A stretch of 41,291 nucleotides of DNA from CAG-390 sp045644325 (lineage in GTDB: Bacteria; Bacillota; Clostridia; Oscillospirales; CAG-272): NCBI GenBank assembly GCA_045644325.1, contig JAZRGT010000005.1, positions 1 to 41,291 of the forward strand, in the 5' to 3' direction. The notes beneath the pieces were generated by a model that did not search any database, was not told where the DNA came from, and saw only the letters and a program-made list of their open reading frames with translations. Position numbers and translations under genes: made by a program. Shown in pieces: positions 1 to 7,486 of the stretch (the stretch's first letter is position 1; each line of letters opens with the position of its first letter).

Positions 1-32
1 CGCTGCTTCTCCGCTGGGCGACTTAAGGCTCT

Positions 33-226
33 GCCTTAAGAAACCGCCACCTTTTTAAAAAGGTGGACGAAAACTTTCCCGTTGCTGTTGTTTTTAATTT
101 GATTGGAAATTTTCGAGCACAGCGAGAAAATTCACCTTAACTTTGCCGAAGGCAAATTATCACTCTCGCGCAGCGAGATTATCACTCCGCCCAACGGGCG
201 GATTATCACTCTCGCGCAGCGAGATC
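33..226 (+). repeat. Structured intergenic repeat plus mini-hairpin array (copy A)
   Basis: The 5' part has the CTTAAG..CTTAAG hairpin, a CCACCTTTTT/AAAAAGGTGG stem and the words GACGAAAACTTTCCCG and GTTGCTGTTG, shared with a copy at 2797-2856 and, in its second half, with 40174-40282. The 3' part is a string of short hairpins with different stems: TTTGCC-GAA-GGCAAA, CTCGC-GCA-GCGAG, CCGCCC-AAC-GGGCGG and CTCGC-GCA-GCGAG. They are separated by the same nine bases, ATTATCACT, at 156, 178 and 202. No gene is visible in 1-336. Confidence 0.75.
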
Positions 227-255
227 TTGCTTTTTTCCAAAAAATATGCTAAAAT
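227..255 (+). promoter_or_regulatory. Putative housekeeping promoter of the first sigma/beta-propeller operon
   Basis: TTGCTT (227-232) is separated by 17 bases from TAAAAT (250-255), which is preceded by TATGC, resembling an extended -10. It points at the sigma gene starting at 337. The spacing is ideal and the -35 is imperfect. Confidence 0.45.
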
Positions 256-290
256 ATAAAAAAGCCCGTGCAGTTTTACCTTTGTTTGCT

Positions 291-307
291 GTCTATTAGG
301 GTGAAGG
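291..307 (+). promoter_or_regulatory. Conserved GTCTATTAGGGTGA motif before sigma gene 1
   Basis: GTCTATTAGGGTGAAGG lies about 30 bases before the start codon. Close relatives of the GTCTTATAGGGTGA core precede the other three sigma genes (22829, 35774, and minus strand 29204-29193). It may be an ECF-type -10/start region recognised by the sigma factors themselves, or a conserved mRNA leader element. Confidence 0.5.
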
Positions 308-336
308 TACCTTTACTACAACGAAAGGAGTACGCT

Positions 337-888
337 ATGGAAGACAAAAGGATAATCGAGCTGTTTTGGGAGCGTTCCGAGGCAGCTATCGGGGAAAGCG
401 CGAAAAAGTACGGCAGATATCTGCGCCGTATTGCCTTCAACGTACTTGGAAACACTCAGGACTGCGAAGAAGTCGAGAACGATACCTATCTCCGCGCGTG
501 GAACTCGATCCCGCCCGAAAAGCCGAACTCGCTCAAGGGCTATCTTGCTGTAATCTGCCGAAATCTCGCCTGCAACCGATATAATATCAACACGGCGAAG
601 AAGCGCGGCGAGCGTGATAATGTTCTATCCGAGCTTTCGGACGCTCTGCCCGAGGACGGCGGGCGCGATCTTGCCGAGGCGTTTGCTCTGCGGCAGACTG
701 TGGAAAAGTTCCTCTGCTCGCTCGATGAAAAAACGCGAAATATCTTTCTGCAACGCTATTTTTACCTCTATCCGCTCTCTGCGATCGCGAAAGGCAACGG
801 TATGAAGGAAAGCGCTGTCAGCATGCTCCTTTTCCGAACACGCAAAAAACTCAAAGAACATTTGCAAAAGGAGGATATCGACATATGA
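337..888 (+). CDS. ECF-like RNA polymerase sigma factor (sigma-70 family), pair 1
   Basis: The 183-aa protein has the size of an extracytoplasmic-function sigma factor. Sigma region 2 spans about residues 10-80 (KKYGRYLRRIAFNVLGN, then EEVENDTYLRAWNSIPP). Sigma region 4 spans about 120-175 (LDEKTRNIFLQRYFYLYPLSAIAK followed by SAVSMLLFRTRKKLKEHL, the promoter-binding helix-turn-helix). The ATG at 337 is chosen because AAAGGAG lies six bases upstream and because the paralogues at 22871 and 35812 start at the equivalent M-D/E-D-K-x-I-I-E-L-F; an upstream in-frame ATG at 268 has no such support. It overlaps the next gene by ATGA, implying translational coupling to its probable anti-sigma partner. 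Region 3 is absent, as usual for ECF factors. The family is certain; the target genes are unknown. Confidence 0.9.
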   Translation: MEDKRIIELFWERSEAAIGESAKKYGRYLRRIAFNVLGNTQDCEEVENDTYLRAWNSIPPEKPNSLKGYLAVICRNLACNRYNINTAKKRGERDNVLSELSDALPEDGGRDLAEAFALRQTVEKFLCSLDEKTRNIFLQRYFYLYPLSAIAKGNGMKESAVSMLLFRTRKKLKEHLQKEDIDI

Positions 889-2768
889 AAGAACAGGATA
901 TTTTTGACGCGATAGGCAACGTCGATCCCGAAATGATCGCCGCGGCTGACCTGAAACCGCACGCAAGAGCAATAAAACGCAGAAAATTCGCCGTCTGGGC
1001 GGCTTGCATCTCGATTTTTATGCTGAGCCTCAACCTATGGCTCTTCTTGCCCTTCTCAGGCGAGCTTAAAGACCTTTCGCGCTACTCGGACAGCGAATAT
1101 TACGGCTTGATGCTCAAGGTTCAGGAGCTTGCCGAGTACCCGCCCAATTCAAGATACCTCAATAATTTTGATAAGTATTTCAGAACGCACGAGCAGTCCG
1201 GTGAGGGTGTTCTAACCGCGAGCACTCTGATGCCCGGCGTACCCGCCGATAAATACGAGGAGACGACCGACAATCAGTTCGAGGGGATAATCGAAGGCGA
1301 CCTTTTCAAACGAAGCGACAAAGCCGTGTTCTACCTCGACCCGAGCACGCTGACGCTTTATTCCTATTCGATTGCGGGCGAGGACTCTGTCAAACTCGAT
1401 TCGTTTGCGGTTGCGGATGAATTCGGCATTCCGATCAACAAAATCCATTATTACAACAGCGTGATCTACCTCTCGCCCGATTGCGGAAGCGTCACCGTGA
1501 TCCTGCCGCAATATCAAAAAACAGCGGCGGTTTCGATCGACGTCAGCAACCCCGCCGAGATGAAGAAGGGCGAAGTGCTCGAAATGTCAGGCGGATTTAT
1601 CACCTCTCGAATGATCGAGGGCAAGCTTCTTATGATAACGGGCTGGGGCATCGAGCGTAATCCCGACTTCTCGAAGGAGAGCGAATATCTGCCGCAGATC
1701 GCGTGGAACGGCGAAACTCACAGCCTTGCCGCCGAGGATATCGTTTACACCGAGGAGGCTTGGAGACCGTTCTATACAGTTATGGCGATGCTTGATATGA
1801 ACTCGCTCGAGGTCGTCGATTCCGCAGCCGTGCTCGACTACGCGGGTGTTGTAACGGTGTCGGAGGAGAATATTTTTCTTGCGTGTACGTATAACGAAAA
1901 CGTGACTGAACCCGGCGAGAACGAGAACGAAACTATCTCGATTGGCATCCTGCAGAGCAATATTTACGTGGTGTCCCATTCGAACGGCGCCCTTGAAAAT
2001 AAGGGGAATTGCCGCGTCAACGGAATGTTGATAGATCAGTACGCTCTTGACGAAAAGGACGGCGTTCTTCGTCTGGTGACGGAAACCAGCGTTGGAAAAT
2101 ACGTCAACAGAACGTATTCCGAAGGAGGCTACTCCTTCAGCCTCCTTGAGAGAAAGGAAAGCGCCGATCTTTACTGCATAGACCTCGAGTCCTTTGAGAT
2201 CATCGGCTCGATTACAGCCTTTTCGCCCGATGGTGAAGATGTCACCTCGGTGCGCTTTGAGGGCGATATGGCGTACGTTTGCACCGCCGAAAGGCAGTAT
2301 TATTGTGACCCCGTCTACTTCTTCGACCTTTCCGATCCCGCGAATATCACGTATTCCGACACGGGCGTGATCGACGGATATTCGACGTCTCTCGTTGATA
2401 TGGGCGACGGCAAGTTGCTGGGAATCGGTTACGGTGATTCGAATCAGACGCTTAAAGTCGAGGTCTATGAGGAGCGCGAAGATAAGGTCGTGTCGGTATG
2501 TTCCTTTGAGCGCAAATTCGTAATTTTTTCGGAGGACTATAAATCGTATTATATCAACCGCGCCGAGGGGTATGTAGGACTTATGGTAGTGAATGCGTAC
2601 GTCAGCGAGTATCTTCTGCTCCGATTCGACGGTGAGAACGTTACGCAGATCGTCAAGCAGGGATTTCCTATCGTGAAAAACGAGGGGTGGGCGCGTGCAA
2701 CGGTAATTGACTCGACTCTCTATATCTTCACTGAGGACAAGTTTAAGACCATCCAACTCGAACAGTAA
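885..2768 (+). CDS. Membrane-anchored beta-propeller protein, probable anti-sigma/sensor partner 1
   Basis: The 627-aa protein has three parts. A short cytoplasmic N-terminus (residues 1-30) carries EQDIFDAIGNVDPEMIAAAD. One membrane segment lies at about 36-57 (AVWAACISIFMLSLNLWLFL) after the basic stretch RAIKRRK. A large extracellular region follows, with repeated beta-strand units of the type VYFFDLSDPANITYSDTGVIDGYSTS and LYCIDLESFEIIGSI, matching secreted beta-propeller proteins (Pfam Beta_propel type). The N-terminal motif recurs in the proteins encoded at 23428 and 36351, each also directly behind a sigma gene. I infer that the motif binds the sigma factor and that the propeller senses an external ligand or envelope state. 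The start overlaps the sigma stop codon (ATGA at 885). No catalytic motif is seen. Confidence 0.8.
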   Translation: MKEQDIFDAIGNVDPEMIAAADLKPHARAIKRRKFAVWAACISIFMLSLNLWLFLPFSGELKDLSRYSDSEYYGLMLKVQELAEYPPNSRYLNNFDKYFRTHEQSGEGVLTASTLMPGVPADKYEETTDNQFEGIIEGDLFKRSDKAVFYLDPSTLTLYSYSIAGEDSVKLDSFAVADEFGIPINKIHYYNSVIYLSPDCGSVTVILPQYQKTAAVSIDVSNPAEMKKGEVLEMSGGFITSRMIEGKLLMITGWGIERNPDFSKESEYLPQIAWNGETHSLAAEDIVYTEEAWRPFYTVMAMLDMNSLEVVDSAAVLDYAGVVTVSEENIFLACTYNENVTEPGENENETISIGILQSNIYVVSHSNGALENKGNCRVNGMLIDQYALDEKDGVLRLVTETSVGKYVNRTYSEGGYSFSLLERKESADLYCIDLESFEIIGSITAFSPDGEDVTSVRFEGDMAYVCTAERQYYCDPVYFFDLSDPANITYSDTGVIDGYSTSLVDMGDGKLLGIGYGDSNQTLKVEVYEEREDKVVSVCSFERKFVIFSEDYKSYYINRAEGYVGLMVVNAYVSEYLLLRFDGENVTQIVKQGFPIVKNEGWARATVIDSTLYIFTEDKFKTIQLEQ

Positions 2769-2796
2769 ACAACAGCGAGAAGTTTTTTGAAAATTC

Positions 2797-2919
2797 TTAA
2801 GAAACCGCCACCTTTTGAAAAAGGTGGACGAAAACTTTCCCGCTGTCTGTTATAATAAAATTCACCGTAAATTTCGCAGAAGGCGAACATTAACTTGGTG
2901 CGCGGCGCAATATTAACTC
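2797..2919 (+). repeat. Structured intergenic repeat with mini-hairpins (copy B)
   Basis: It repeats copy A: CTTAAGAAACCGCCACC, a CCACCTTTT/AAAAAGGTGG hairpin, GACGAAAACTTTCCCG and AAATTCACC. Two short hairpins follow (TTCGC..GCGAA and TTGGTGCGCGGCGCAA), with the linker ATTAACT at 2889 and 2912, a 23-base period. The linker differs from ATTATCACT in copy A but occupies the same place. Confidence 0.7.
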
Positions 2920-2922
2920 ATA

Positions 2923-2958
2923 AATAAAACCCGACTTGTTGAAGTCGGGTTTTATTTT
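2923..2958. terminator. Bidirectional rho-independent terminator
   Basis: A 15-bp stem (2923-2937 with 2942-2956) with a GTTG loop has A-rich and T-rich flanks. It separates the beta-propeller gene from the convergent fakA gene and can stop transcription from both sides. Confidence 0.85.
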
Positions 2959-2997
2959 AATGAAGGCAAACAATAACTCACGCAAAGCGTGTCGGAA

Positions 2998-4677
2998 TCA
3001 TTCTGCCACCATAATGTAGCTGTAAATATCCTGTCCTCCGTGGAGGGGATAGACCTCGCAGTCGGGGTGGTTTTCGGCGATATAGTTGCAGATCTGCTCT
3101 GTCTCTTCCTCGGTGGAATCAATTCCGGAGAAGAGCAGGAAAAGTCCGTGGTTATCGAGATCGAGGTTGTCGATAAGATTGATGGAGGCTTTAAGTCGCT
3201 CATTCGATGCTGAAAGGATGTTTTTACCGACGTAGCCGATGTAGTCGCCCGTGTGGATCGCGACGTTCTGCATCTCGGCGTCGCGGATACAGCGAGCGAT
3301 CTCAGCGGTCACGACGCCCTGCATGTTAGCGTTCAGCTCGGTTTCGATAGCGTCGGCATCGCCCGAGGAAAGATCCATCATCGAGAGGGATGCGTAGCCC
3401 TCGCCGACGTTATGCGACGGGATGACGCGGATGTCCGAGCTCTCGTACATCTTCGCCGCCTGCTGTGCGGCAAGGATGACGTTGCCGTTGTTCGGGTAAA
3501 CGAATACGGTTTTGGCATTGACGGCATCGAAAGCTTTGATGAAATCCTCGGCGGAGGGGTTCATGCTCTGCCCACCCTCGACGATGAAGTCGGCACCGCA
3601 TTCGAGGAAGGTCTGCTTGATGCCCTCGCCGCAGGCGGCAACGACAACGCCGAAGTCCTTCTTTGCCTGCTCTGTCATAACAGCCTCGGCTTCGCGCAGA
3701 GTCTCGGTTTCCGCCTCGATGCTGTTGTGCTGGAGCGACATATTCTCGATCTTCACCTTGAGAAATTCGCCGTATTTTTGACAGAGCGAGAGAGCACGGT
3801 CGGGGGTCTTGGTGTGAACATGTATCTTGAGGATACTTCCCGATTTTACAACGGCAATGGAATCGCCGATTTCGGTAAGCACGGATTTGACCGCATTTTC
3901 GTCAAAGGATGAAATATCGGTCTTCGAATTCTGCAGACGGACGAGAAGCTCGGTGCAGTAGCCGTATTCGAGGATATCGTTCTCGGAGAAACGGTCGAAA
4001 TCGATCTCTTCCGAGGGTGCGGTCTTTTCGGTTGCATCGAACGCCATAATATCGAATCCCGCGTCAAAAGCCTGGCACATACCCTCGATTATGGAGAGCA
4101 GACCCGCGCCTCCCGAGTCTACGACTCCCGCGCTTTTAAGGACGGGAAGAAGCTCGGGCGTGCGGTCGAGAGAACGGCGCGCTTCACTTACGAAATTGCC
4201 GAGGAAGTCCTCGACCGAGCCTGTTTTTGTCTTGCAGGCGAATTCGGTCGCGTCGTTTGCGACGGTAAGAATAGTGCCCTCGGCGGGCTTCATAACCGCG
4301 CGGTATGCGCGGCGGACACCCTTTCGGAATGCCTTGCCGATAGCCTTTGCGTCGGCGGTCTCAAGATCCTCGAAGCCCTCAGCGATTCCGTCGAAGAACT
4401 GCGAGAGGATAACGCCCGAGTTTCCGCGCGCTGAAAGGAGCATGCCGTCCGCCACCTTGCGGGCGACTCTGCCGAGTTCTTCTCCGCTGCCCTGAGCGCG
4501 TTCGACGCCTCCCATAAGAGTCGAGAGCATATTGTCGCCCGTGTCGCCGTCGGGGACGGGAAAGACGTTGAGGTCGTTGATCTTCTGTGCCTCCGCGCGG
4601 AGATTGAGCGCCGCGCCGTGTATCATCTTGATAAAGAATTCACCCGTGAGAATGAAATCGGTCTTTGTATTATTCAT
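2998..4677 (-). CDS. fakA: DAK2/DegV-type fatty acid kinase subunit FakA
   Basis: The 559-aa protein has the usual length for the YloV/FakA family, which phosphorylates fatty acids held by FakB so that they can enter phospholipid synthesis. The N-terminal DAK2 kinase domain (about 1-200) shows NVFPVPDGDTGDNM, with metal/ATP aspartates 43, 45 and 48, followed by ARGNSGVILSQFF and the glycine-rich DSGGAGLL. A central domain (about 240-330) and a C-terminal DegV-like domain (about 340-559; GVVVAACGEGIKQTF, FVYPNNGNVILAA) follow. It lies just downstream of fakB on the same strand with a 10-base gap, consistent with a two-gene operon. The assignment rests on motifs and on the partner gene. No truncation is seen. 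Confidence 0.92.
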   Translation of the reverse strand: MNNTKTDFILTGEFFIKMIHGAALNLRAEAQKINDLNVFPVPDGDTGDNMLSTLMGGVERAQGSGEELGRVARKVADGMLLSARGNSGVILSQFFDGIAEGFEDLETADAKAIGKAFRKGVRRAYRAVMKPAEGTILTVANDATEFACKTKTGSVEDFLGNFVSEARRSLDRTPELLPVLKSAGVVDSGGAGLLSIIEGMCQAFDAGFDIMAFDATEKTAPSEEIDFDRFSENDILEYGYCTELLVRLQNSKTDISSFDENAVKSVLTEIGDSIAVVKSGSILKIHVHTKTPDRALSLCQKYGEFLKVKIENMSLQHNSIEAETETLREAEAVMTEQAKKDFGVVVAACGEGIKQTFLECGADFIVEGGQSMNPSAEDFIKAFDAVNAKTVFVYPNNGNVILAAQQAAKMYESSDIRVIPSHNVGEGYASLSMMDLSSGDADAIETELNANMQGVVTAEIARCIRDAEMQNVAIHTGDYIGYVGKNILSASNERLKASINLIDNLDLDNHGLFLLFSGIDSTEEETEQICNYIAENHPDCEVYPLHGGQDIYSYIMVAE

Positions 4678-4687
4678 AAGTGCGGAT

Positions 4688-5551
4688 TTACCTTTCGTTT
4701 CCTATGAAGAAGAGTGCTAAGGTGCCGGGGCCCGAGTGTGCGCCGATTACGGGGCCTGTGAATACGGTAATATCGGTGTCGAGGCCGTATCTCTCTTTTA
4801 TCATCGCGGAGAGGAGTGCGGCATCGTCTGCGCAGTCGCCGTGACAGATGAAGACGGGGCCCTGCGACTTATCGGTCATAAGCTCGCCGAGCTTGTCGGC
4901 AAGAGCCGAGATAGCCGCGCGTCTGCCGCGAACCTTGAATTTACTGATAAGATGTCCCTCGTTGTCCATATGGAGCACGGGCTTGATGCCGAGAACGCCG
5001 CCGACGAAGGCAACGGCAGGGCTGATTCGTCCGCCACGCTTGAGGTAGACGAGGTCGTCAACGGTGAACCAATGGCAGAGGTGGGGGATCAGGGATTCGA
5101 TATATGCGGCGTTTTCGTCAAGAGACGCACCTTCATTTTTCTTTTGAACTGCAAGATAAACGAGCATACCAAAGCCCGCGGAGGCGGAAAGCGAGTCGAT
5201 AACGACGATCTTGCGCTCGGGATATTTCTCCGCGAGCTTATCGGCGGCGATCCTGCCCGAGTTGCAGGTCGTGCTCAGACCCGAGGAAAAGCCGATGTAG
5301 AGGATGTCCTCGCCCGCAGCAAGGATCGGCTCAAAAACCAATGCGAATTCTTCGGGATTGACGGCGGATGTCTTGGCGACGCCGCCCTCGCGCATACGGT
5401 TGTAAAATGCAACGGGCTCGATCTCGTCGTTGCGCTGAATTATATCCTCACCGTCGAACTTGAGAGTAAGGCTGACGGAGGGCACTCCCCATTCGGCGAG
5501 ATGCGCGCCCATATCAGAAGCGGAATCGGTGACTATTCTGTACATGTTCAT
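4688..5551 (-). CDS. fakB: DegV family fatty-acid-binding protein FakB
   Basis: The 287-aa protein begins MNMYRIVTDSASDM, the DegV hallmark. Later signatures include GFSSGLSTTCNSGR (fatty-acid-head binding loop), the SLSASAGFGMLVYLA helix, YLKRGGRISPA and the C-terminal GPVIGAHSGPGTLALFF. The family binds a fatty acid and presents it to FakA for phosphorylation. The ATG at 5551 is chosen because GGAGAAG sits at 5555-5561; an ATG four codons upstream would overlap that ribosome binding site. It precedes fakA on the same strand. Its promoter region at 5694-5753 carries palindromes that suggest dedicated repression. Confidence 0.92.
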   Translation of the reverse strand: MNMYRIVTDSASDMGAHLAEWGVPSVSLTLKFDGEDIIQRNDEIEPVAFYNRMREGGVAKTSAVNPEEFALVFEPILAAGEDILYIGFSSGLSTTCNSGRIAADKLAEKYPERKIVVIDSLSASAGFGMLVYLAVQKKNEGASLDENAAYIESLIPHLCHWFTVDDLVYLKRGGRISPAVAFVGGVLGIKPVLHMDNEGHLISKFKVRGRRAAISALADKLGELMTDKSQGPVFICHGDCADDAALLSAMIKERYGLDTDITVFTGPVIGAHSGPGTLALFFIGNER

Positions 5552-5684
5552 AATCTTCTCCAAAATATTTTGATATTATTATAACCTATAAAAGGCATTT
5601 TGTCACGGAACTGTGCTGAAAAATGACTCTACCGAGCGGAGATTATAAGTAAACCGACGGTAGAGTTCAACTGCAATTGAGCTT

Positions 5685-5753
5685 TAGCACACTTTCAGCA
5701 CACTGTGTGCTGAACCCTAATAATATTATAGCACACATCGTGCTGAAAGTCAA
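5685..5753 (-). promoter_or_regulatory. fakBA promoter with tandem palindromic operators
   Basis: On the minus strand TTGACT (5753-5748), a 17-base spacer and TATAAT (5730-5725) form a near-perfect sigma-A promoter about 170 bases before fakB. The spacer holds a palindrome with AGCAC/GTGCT arms (5729-5747). A second palindrome, perfect apart from its central base, lies just past the -10 (5694-5714, TTCAGCACAC with GTGTGCTGAA). Extra half-sites are at 5685-5692 (TAGCACAC) and 5612-5620 (TGTGCTGAA). The layout is that of a repressor operator. The regulator is not identified and is not encoded next to it. Confidence 0.75.
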
Positions 5754-5866
5754 GACTTTTTTGTTAACAGTGAAGAAAGTAAAGGGAGAGGCGAGCTGAG
5801 TAACCCCTGAAAAACTATACCTGACCCGCATTTTATATTACTATGTACAAATAAAATTATCACCTG

Positions 5867-6005
5867 TAGGGACCGACGTCCTCGGCGGTCCGATCCCAAA
5901 GTAATTATTGCTTTGCACTAAATCAAGGAAATAACATTATGTGTTCTTGATTTTAAACACATAAATAATTTTATGCCCACGGACCGCCGGGGACGTCGGT
6001 CCCTA
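5867..6005. repeat. Inverted-repeat intergenic element (26-bp arms)
   Basis: Two 26-base arms, 5867-5892 (TAGGGACCGACGTCCTCGG..) and 5980-6005 (..GGGGACGTCGGTCCCTA), are inverted with one mismatch around about 87 bases. The interior holds a further hairpin (ATGTGTT/AAACACAT) and no gene. A diverged half copy with CCCTACGGTGATAATTTT is at 39976-40018. It looks like a non-coding mobile or REP-like element. The rest of 5754-6140 holds nothing else I can recognise. Confidence 0.65.
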
Positions 6006-6141
6006 CGGATTTTAATATTATTTATTGCGTTTTAGTAAAATTGGCAATAATACTGTGAATAGGTAAAGTGGTCCCTCCCCTACAAGCTCGCAATTAAAAA
6101 TTAATTATAATATTGATTATTTGCCCGTTGTTCAGAAAAAC

Positions 6142-6179
6142 AATAGGCTGTCTCACGATTTCAGTGAAACAGCCTATTT
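6142..6179 (-). terminator. Terminator of the protease-oligopeptide transport operon
   Basis: The stem AATAGGCTGT/ACAGCCTATT with an inner TCAC/GTGA pairing is followed on the minus strand by TGTTTTTC. It lies directly downstream of the last gene of the minus-strand unit. Confidence 0.8.
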
Positions 6180-6183
6180 GGTT

Positions 6184-6480
6184 TTATGCCGCGAGCGAGA
6201 GCAGATAGATGATGAGAAAAGCGATGCAGATTATGCCGATCACGGCAAGCATCGGGAGGATCATCATTTTTACTGCGGCGAAGTATGTGGCGACGCAATC
6301 GCGCCATTTGGGATTTAAACGGTAAAACTGTTTTTCGGTTTCGCTCATTTCCTTTTTCGGGCGAGCGTCCGAAAGGCTTCTGCCGAGTCCGCGCGTGGGT
6401 AGGTTCGACATATCGGCGATGGTTCTGCCGTCGTCGACCCACACCACCTTCTCGCGCTTTTTCTTTTCCTTCTTAGCCAT
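6184..6480 (-). CDS. Small single-pass membrane protein of the opp operon (unknown function)
   Basis: The 98-aa protein has a lysine-rich N-terminus (AKKEKKKREKVVW), a polar cytoplasmic part with VDDGRTIADMSNLPTRGLG, and one C-terminal hydrophobic helix at about residues 71-95 (MMILPMLAVIGIICIAFLIIYLL). Its ATG overlaps the end of oppF by eight bases, so it is almost certainly translated in coupling with the transporter ATPase. I do not recognise a named family. A role as accessory or assembly factor of the ABC importer is inference from position only. It is the last gene before the operon terminator. Confidence 0.75.
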   Translation of the reverse strand: MAKKEKKKREKVVWVDDGRTIADMSNLPTRGLGRSLSDARPKKEMSETEKQFYRLNPKWRDCVATYFAAVKMMILPMLAVIGIICIAFLIIYLLSLAA

Positions 6481-7486
6481 TGGGGCAACCCTTGCAGAGG
6501 TGGCAGGCTACGAAGTGGCCGGGCTCGACCTCGCGGTATTCGGGTGCGGACTTCGCGCATTCCTCGGTTGCGTGGGGGCAACGGGTGTGGAAGCGGCATC
6601 CCGAGGGGGGATTTGCGGGGGAGGGAATGTCGCCCGCAAGGTGGATTCTCTTCATCTTGACGTCGGGATCGGGGTTGGGGATCGCCGAGAAGAGTGCCTG
6701 CGTGTAGGGGTGGAGGGGATTATCGAAGATATCCTTCTTGTTTCCGAACTCCATCATCTTGCCGAGGTACATAACGCCGACCTTGTCGGAAATGAACTTG
6801 ACGACCGAAAGATCGTGCGAGATGAAGAGGTAGGTCAGGTTCATCGAGCGCTGAAGCTCTTTGAGCAGATTGATGATCTGTGCCTGAATCGAAACGTCGA
6901 GCGCCGATACGGGCTCGTCGCAGATTACAAGCTCGGGCTTGACCGAAAGCGCACGCGCGATACAGATTCTCTGACGCTGACCGCCCGAAAACTCGTGGGG
7001 ATAGCGCTCGTAGTAATAGTCGCGCAGACCGCATTTTTCCATAAGGTCGAGAACGTAATCCTTGACCTCATTCTTCGGAACGATGCCGTGAACGAGCACG
7101 GGCTCGGAGAGGATGTCACCAACCGTAGCTCGGGGAGGAAGCGAGGAATAGGGATCCTGGAAGATGATCTGCATCTTTGTTCGCAGATCGCGAAGATCCT
7201 GACCCTTGAGGTCAGCGATGTTCTGACCCTTGAAGTAGATCTCGCCGCCGCTCGAGGGGTGGAGGCGGAGAATGATTCTGCCGAGGGTGGTCTTGCCGCA
7301 TCCCGATTCGCCAACGATGCCGAGCGTTTCGCCCGCTTTCAGCTTAAAGGATACGTTATCGACCGCAACAAGCTCCTTTGTGGGCTTGCCCATAAGGGTC
7401 TTTGCAAGCACGAATCTCTTCTGGAGATTGCGGACTTCAAGTATTGCCTCGGGATCGGGAGGGAGGATATTTTTGATGTCAGACAT
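6473..7486 (-). CDS. oppF: Oligopeptide/dipeptide ABC transporter ATPase OppF-like
   Basis: The 337-aa protein has the ABC motifs in order: Walker A GESGCGKTTLGR (about residues 55-66), Q-loop IFQDPYSSL, signature SGGQRQR, Walker B LVICDEPVSALD and switch LFISHDLSVV. The C-terminal peptide-transporter extension GCRFHTRCPHATEEC..VACHLC is typical of OppD/OppF. It pairs with OppD to power peptide uptake through OppB/OppC. Its ATG directly follows the oppD stop codon, and its AGGAGGAG lies inside the end of oppD, so expression is tightly coupled. Confidence 0.95.
   Translation of the reverse strand: MSDIKNILPPDPEAILEVRNLQKRFVLAKTLMGKPTKELVAVDNVSFKLKAGETLGIVGESGCGKTTLGRIILRLHPSSGGEIYFKGQNIADLKGQDLRDLRTKMQIIFQDPYSSLPPRATVGDILSEPVLVHGIVPKNEVKDYVLDLMEKCGLRDYYYERYPHEFSGGQRQRICIARALSVKPELVICDEPVSALDVSIQAQIINLLKELQRSMNLTYLFISHDLSVVKFISDKVGVMYLGKMMEFGNKKDIFDNPLHPYTQALFSAIPNPDPDVKMKRIHLAGDIPSPANPPSGCRFHTRCPHATEECAKSAPEYREVEPGHFVACHLCKGCPNG

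Noticed and set aside
156..226. CRISPR array
   Set aside because: The constant parts are only nine bases and the variable parts are palindromes of about 13-15 bases. No cas gene is present.
268..336. Upstream ATG at 268 as the start of sigma gene 1
   Set aside because: It lacks a ribosome binding site, would run through the conserved leader motif, and adds residues absent from both paralogues.
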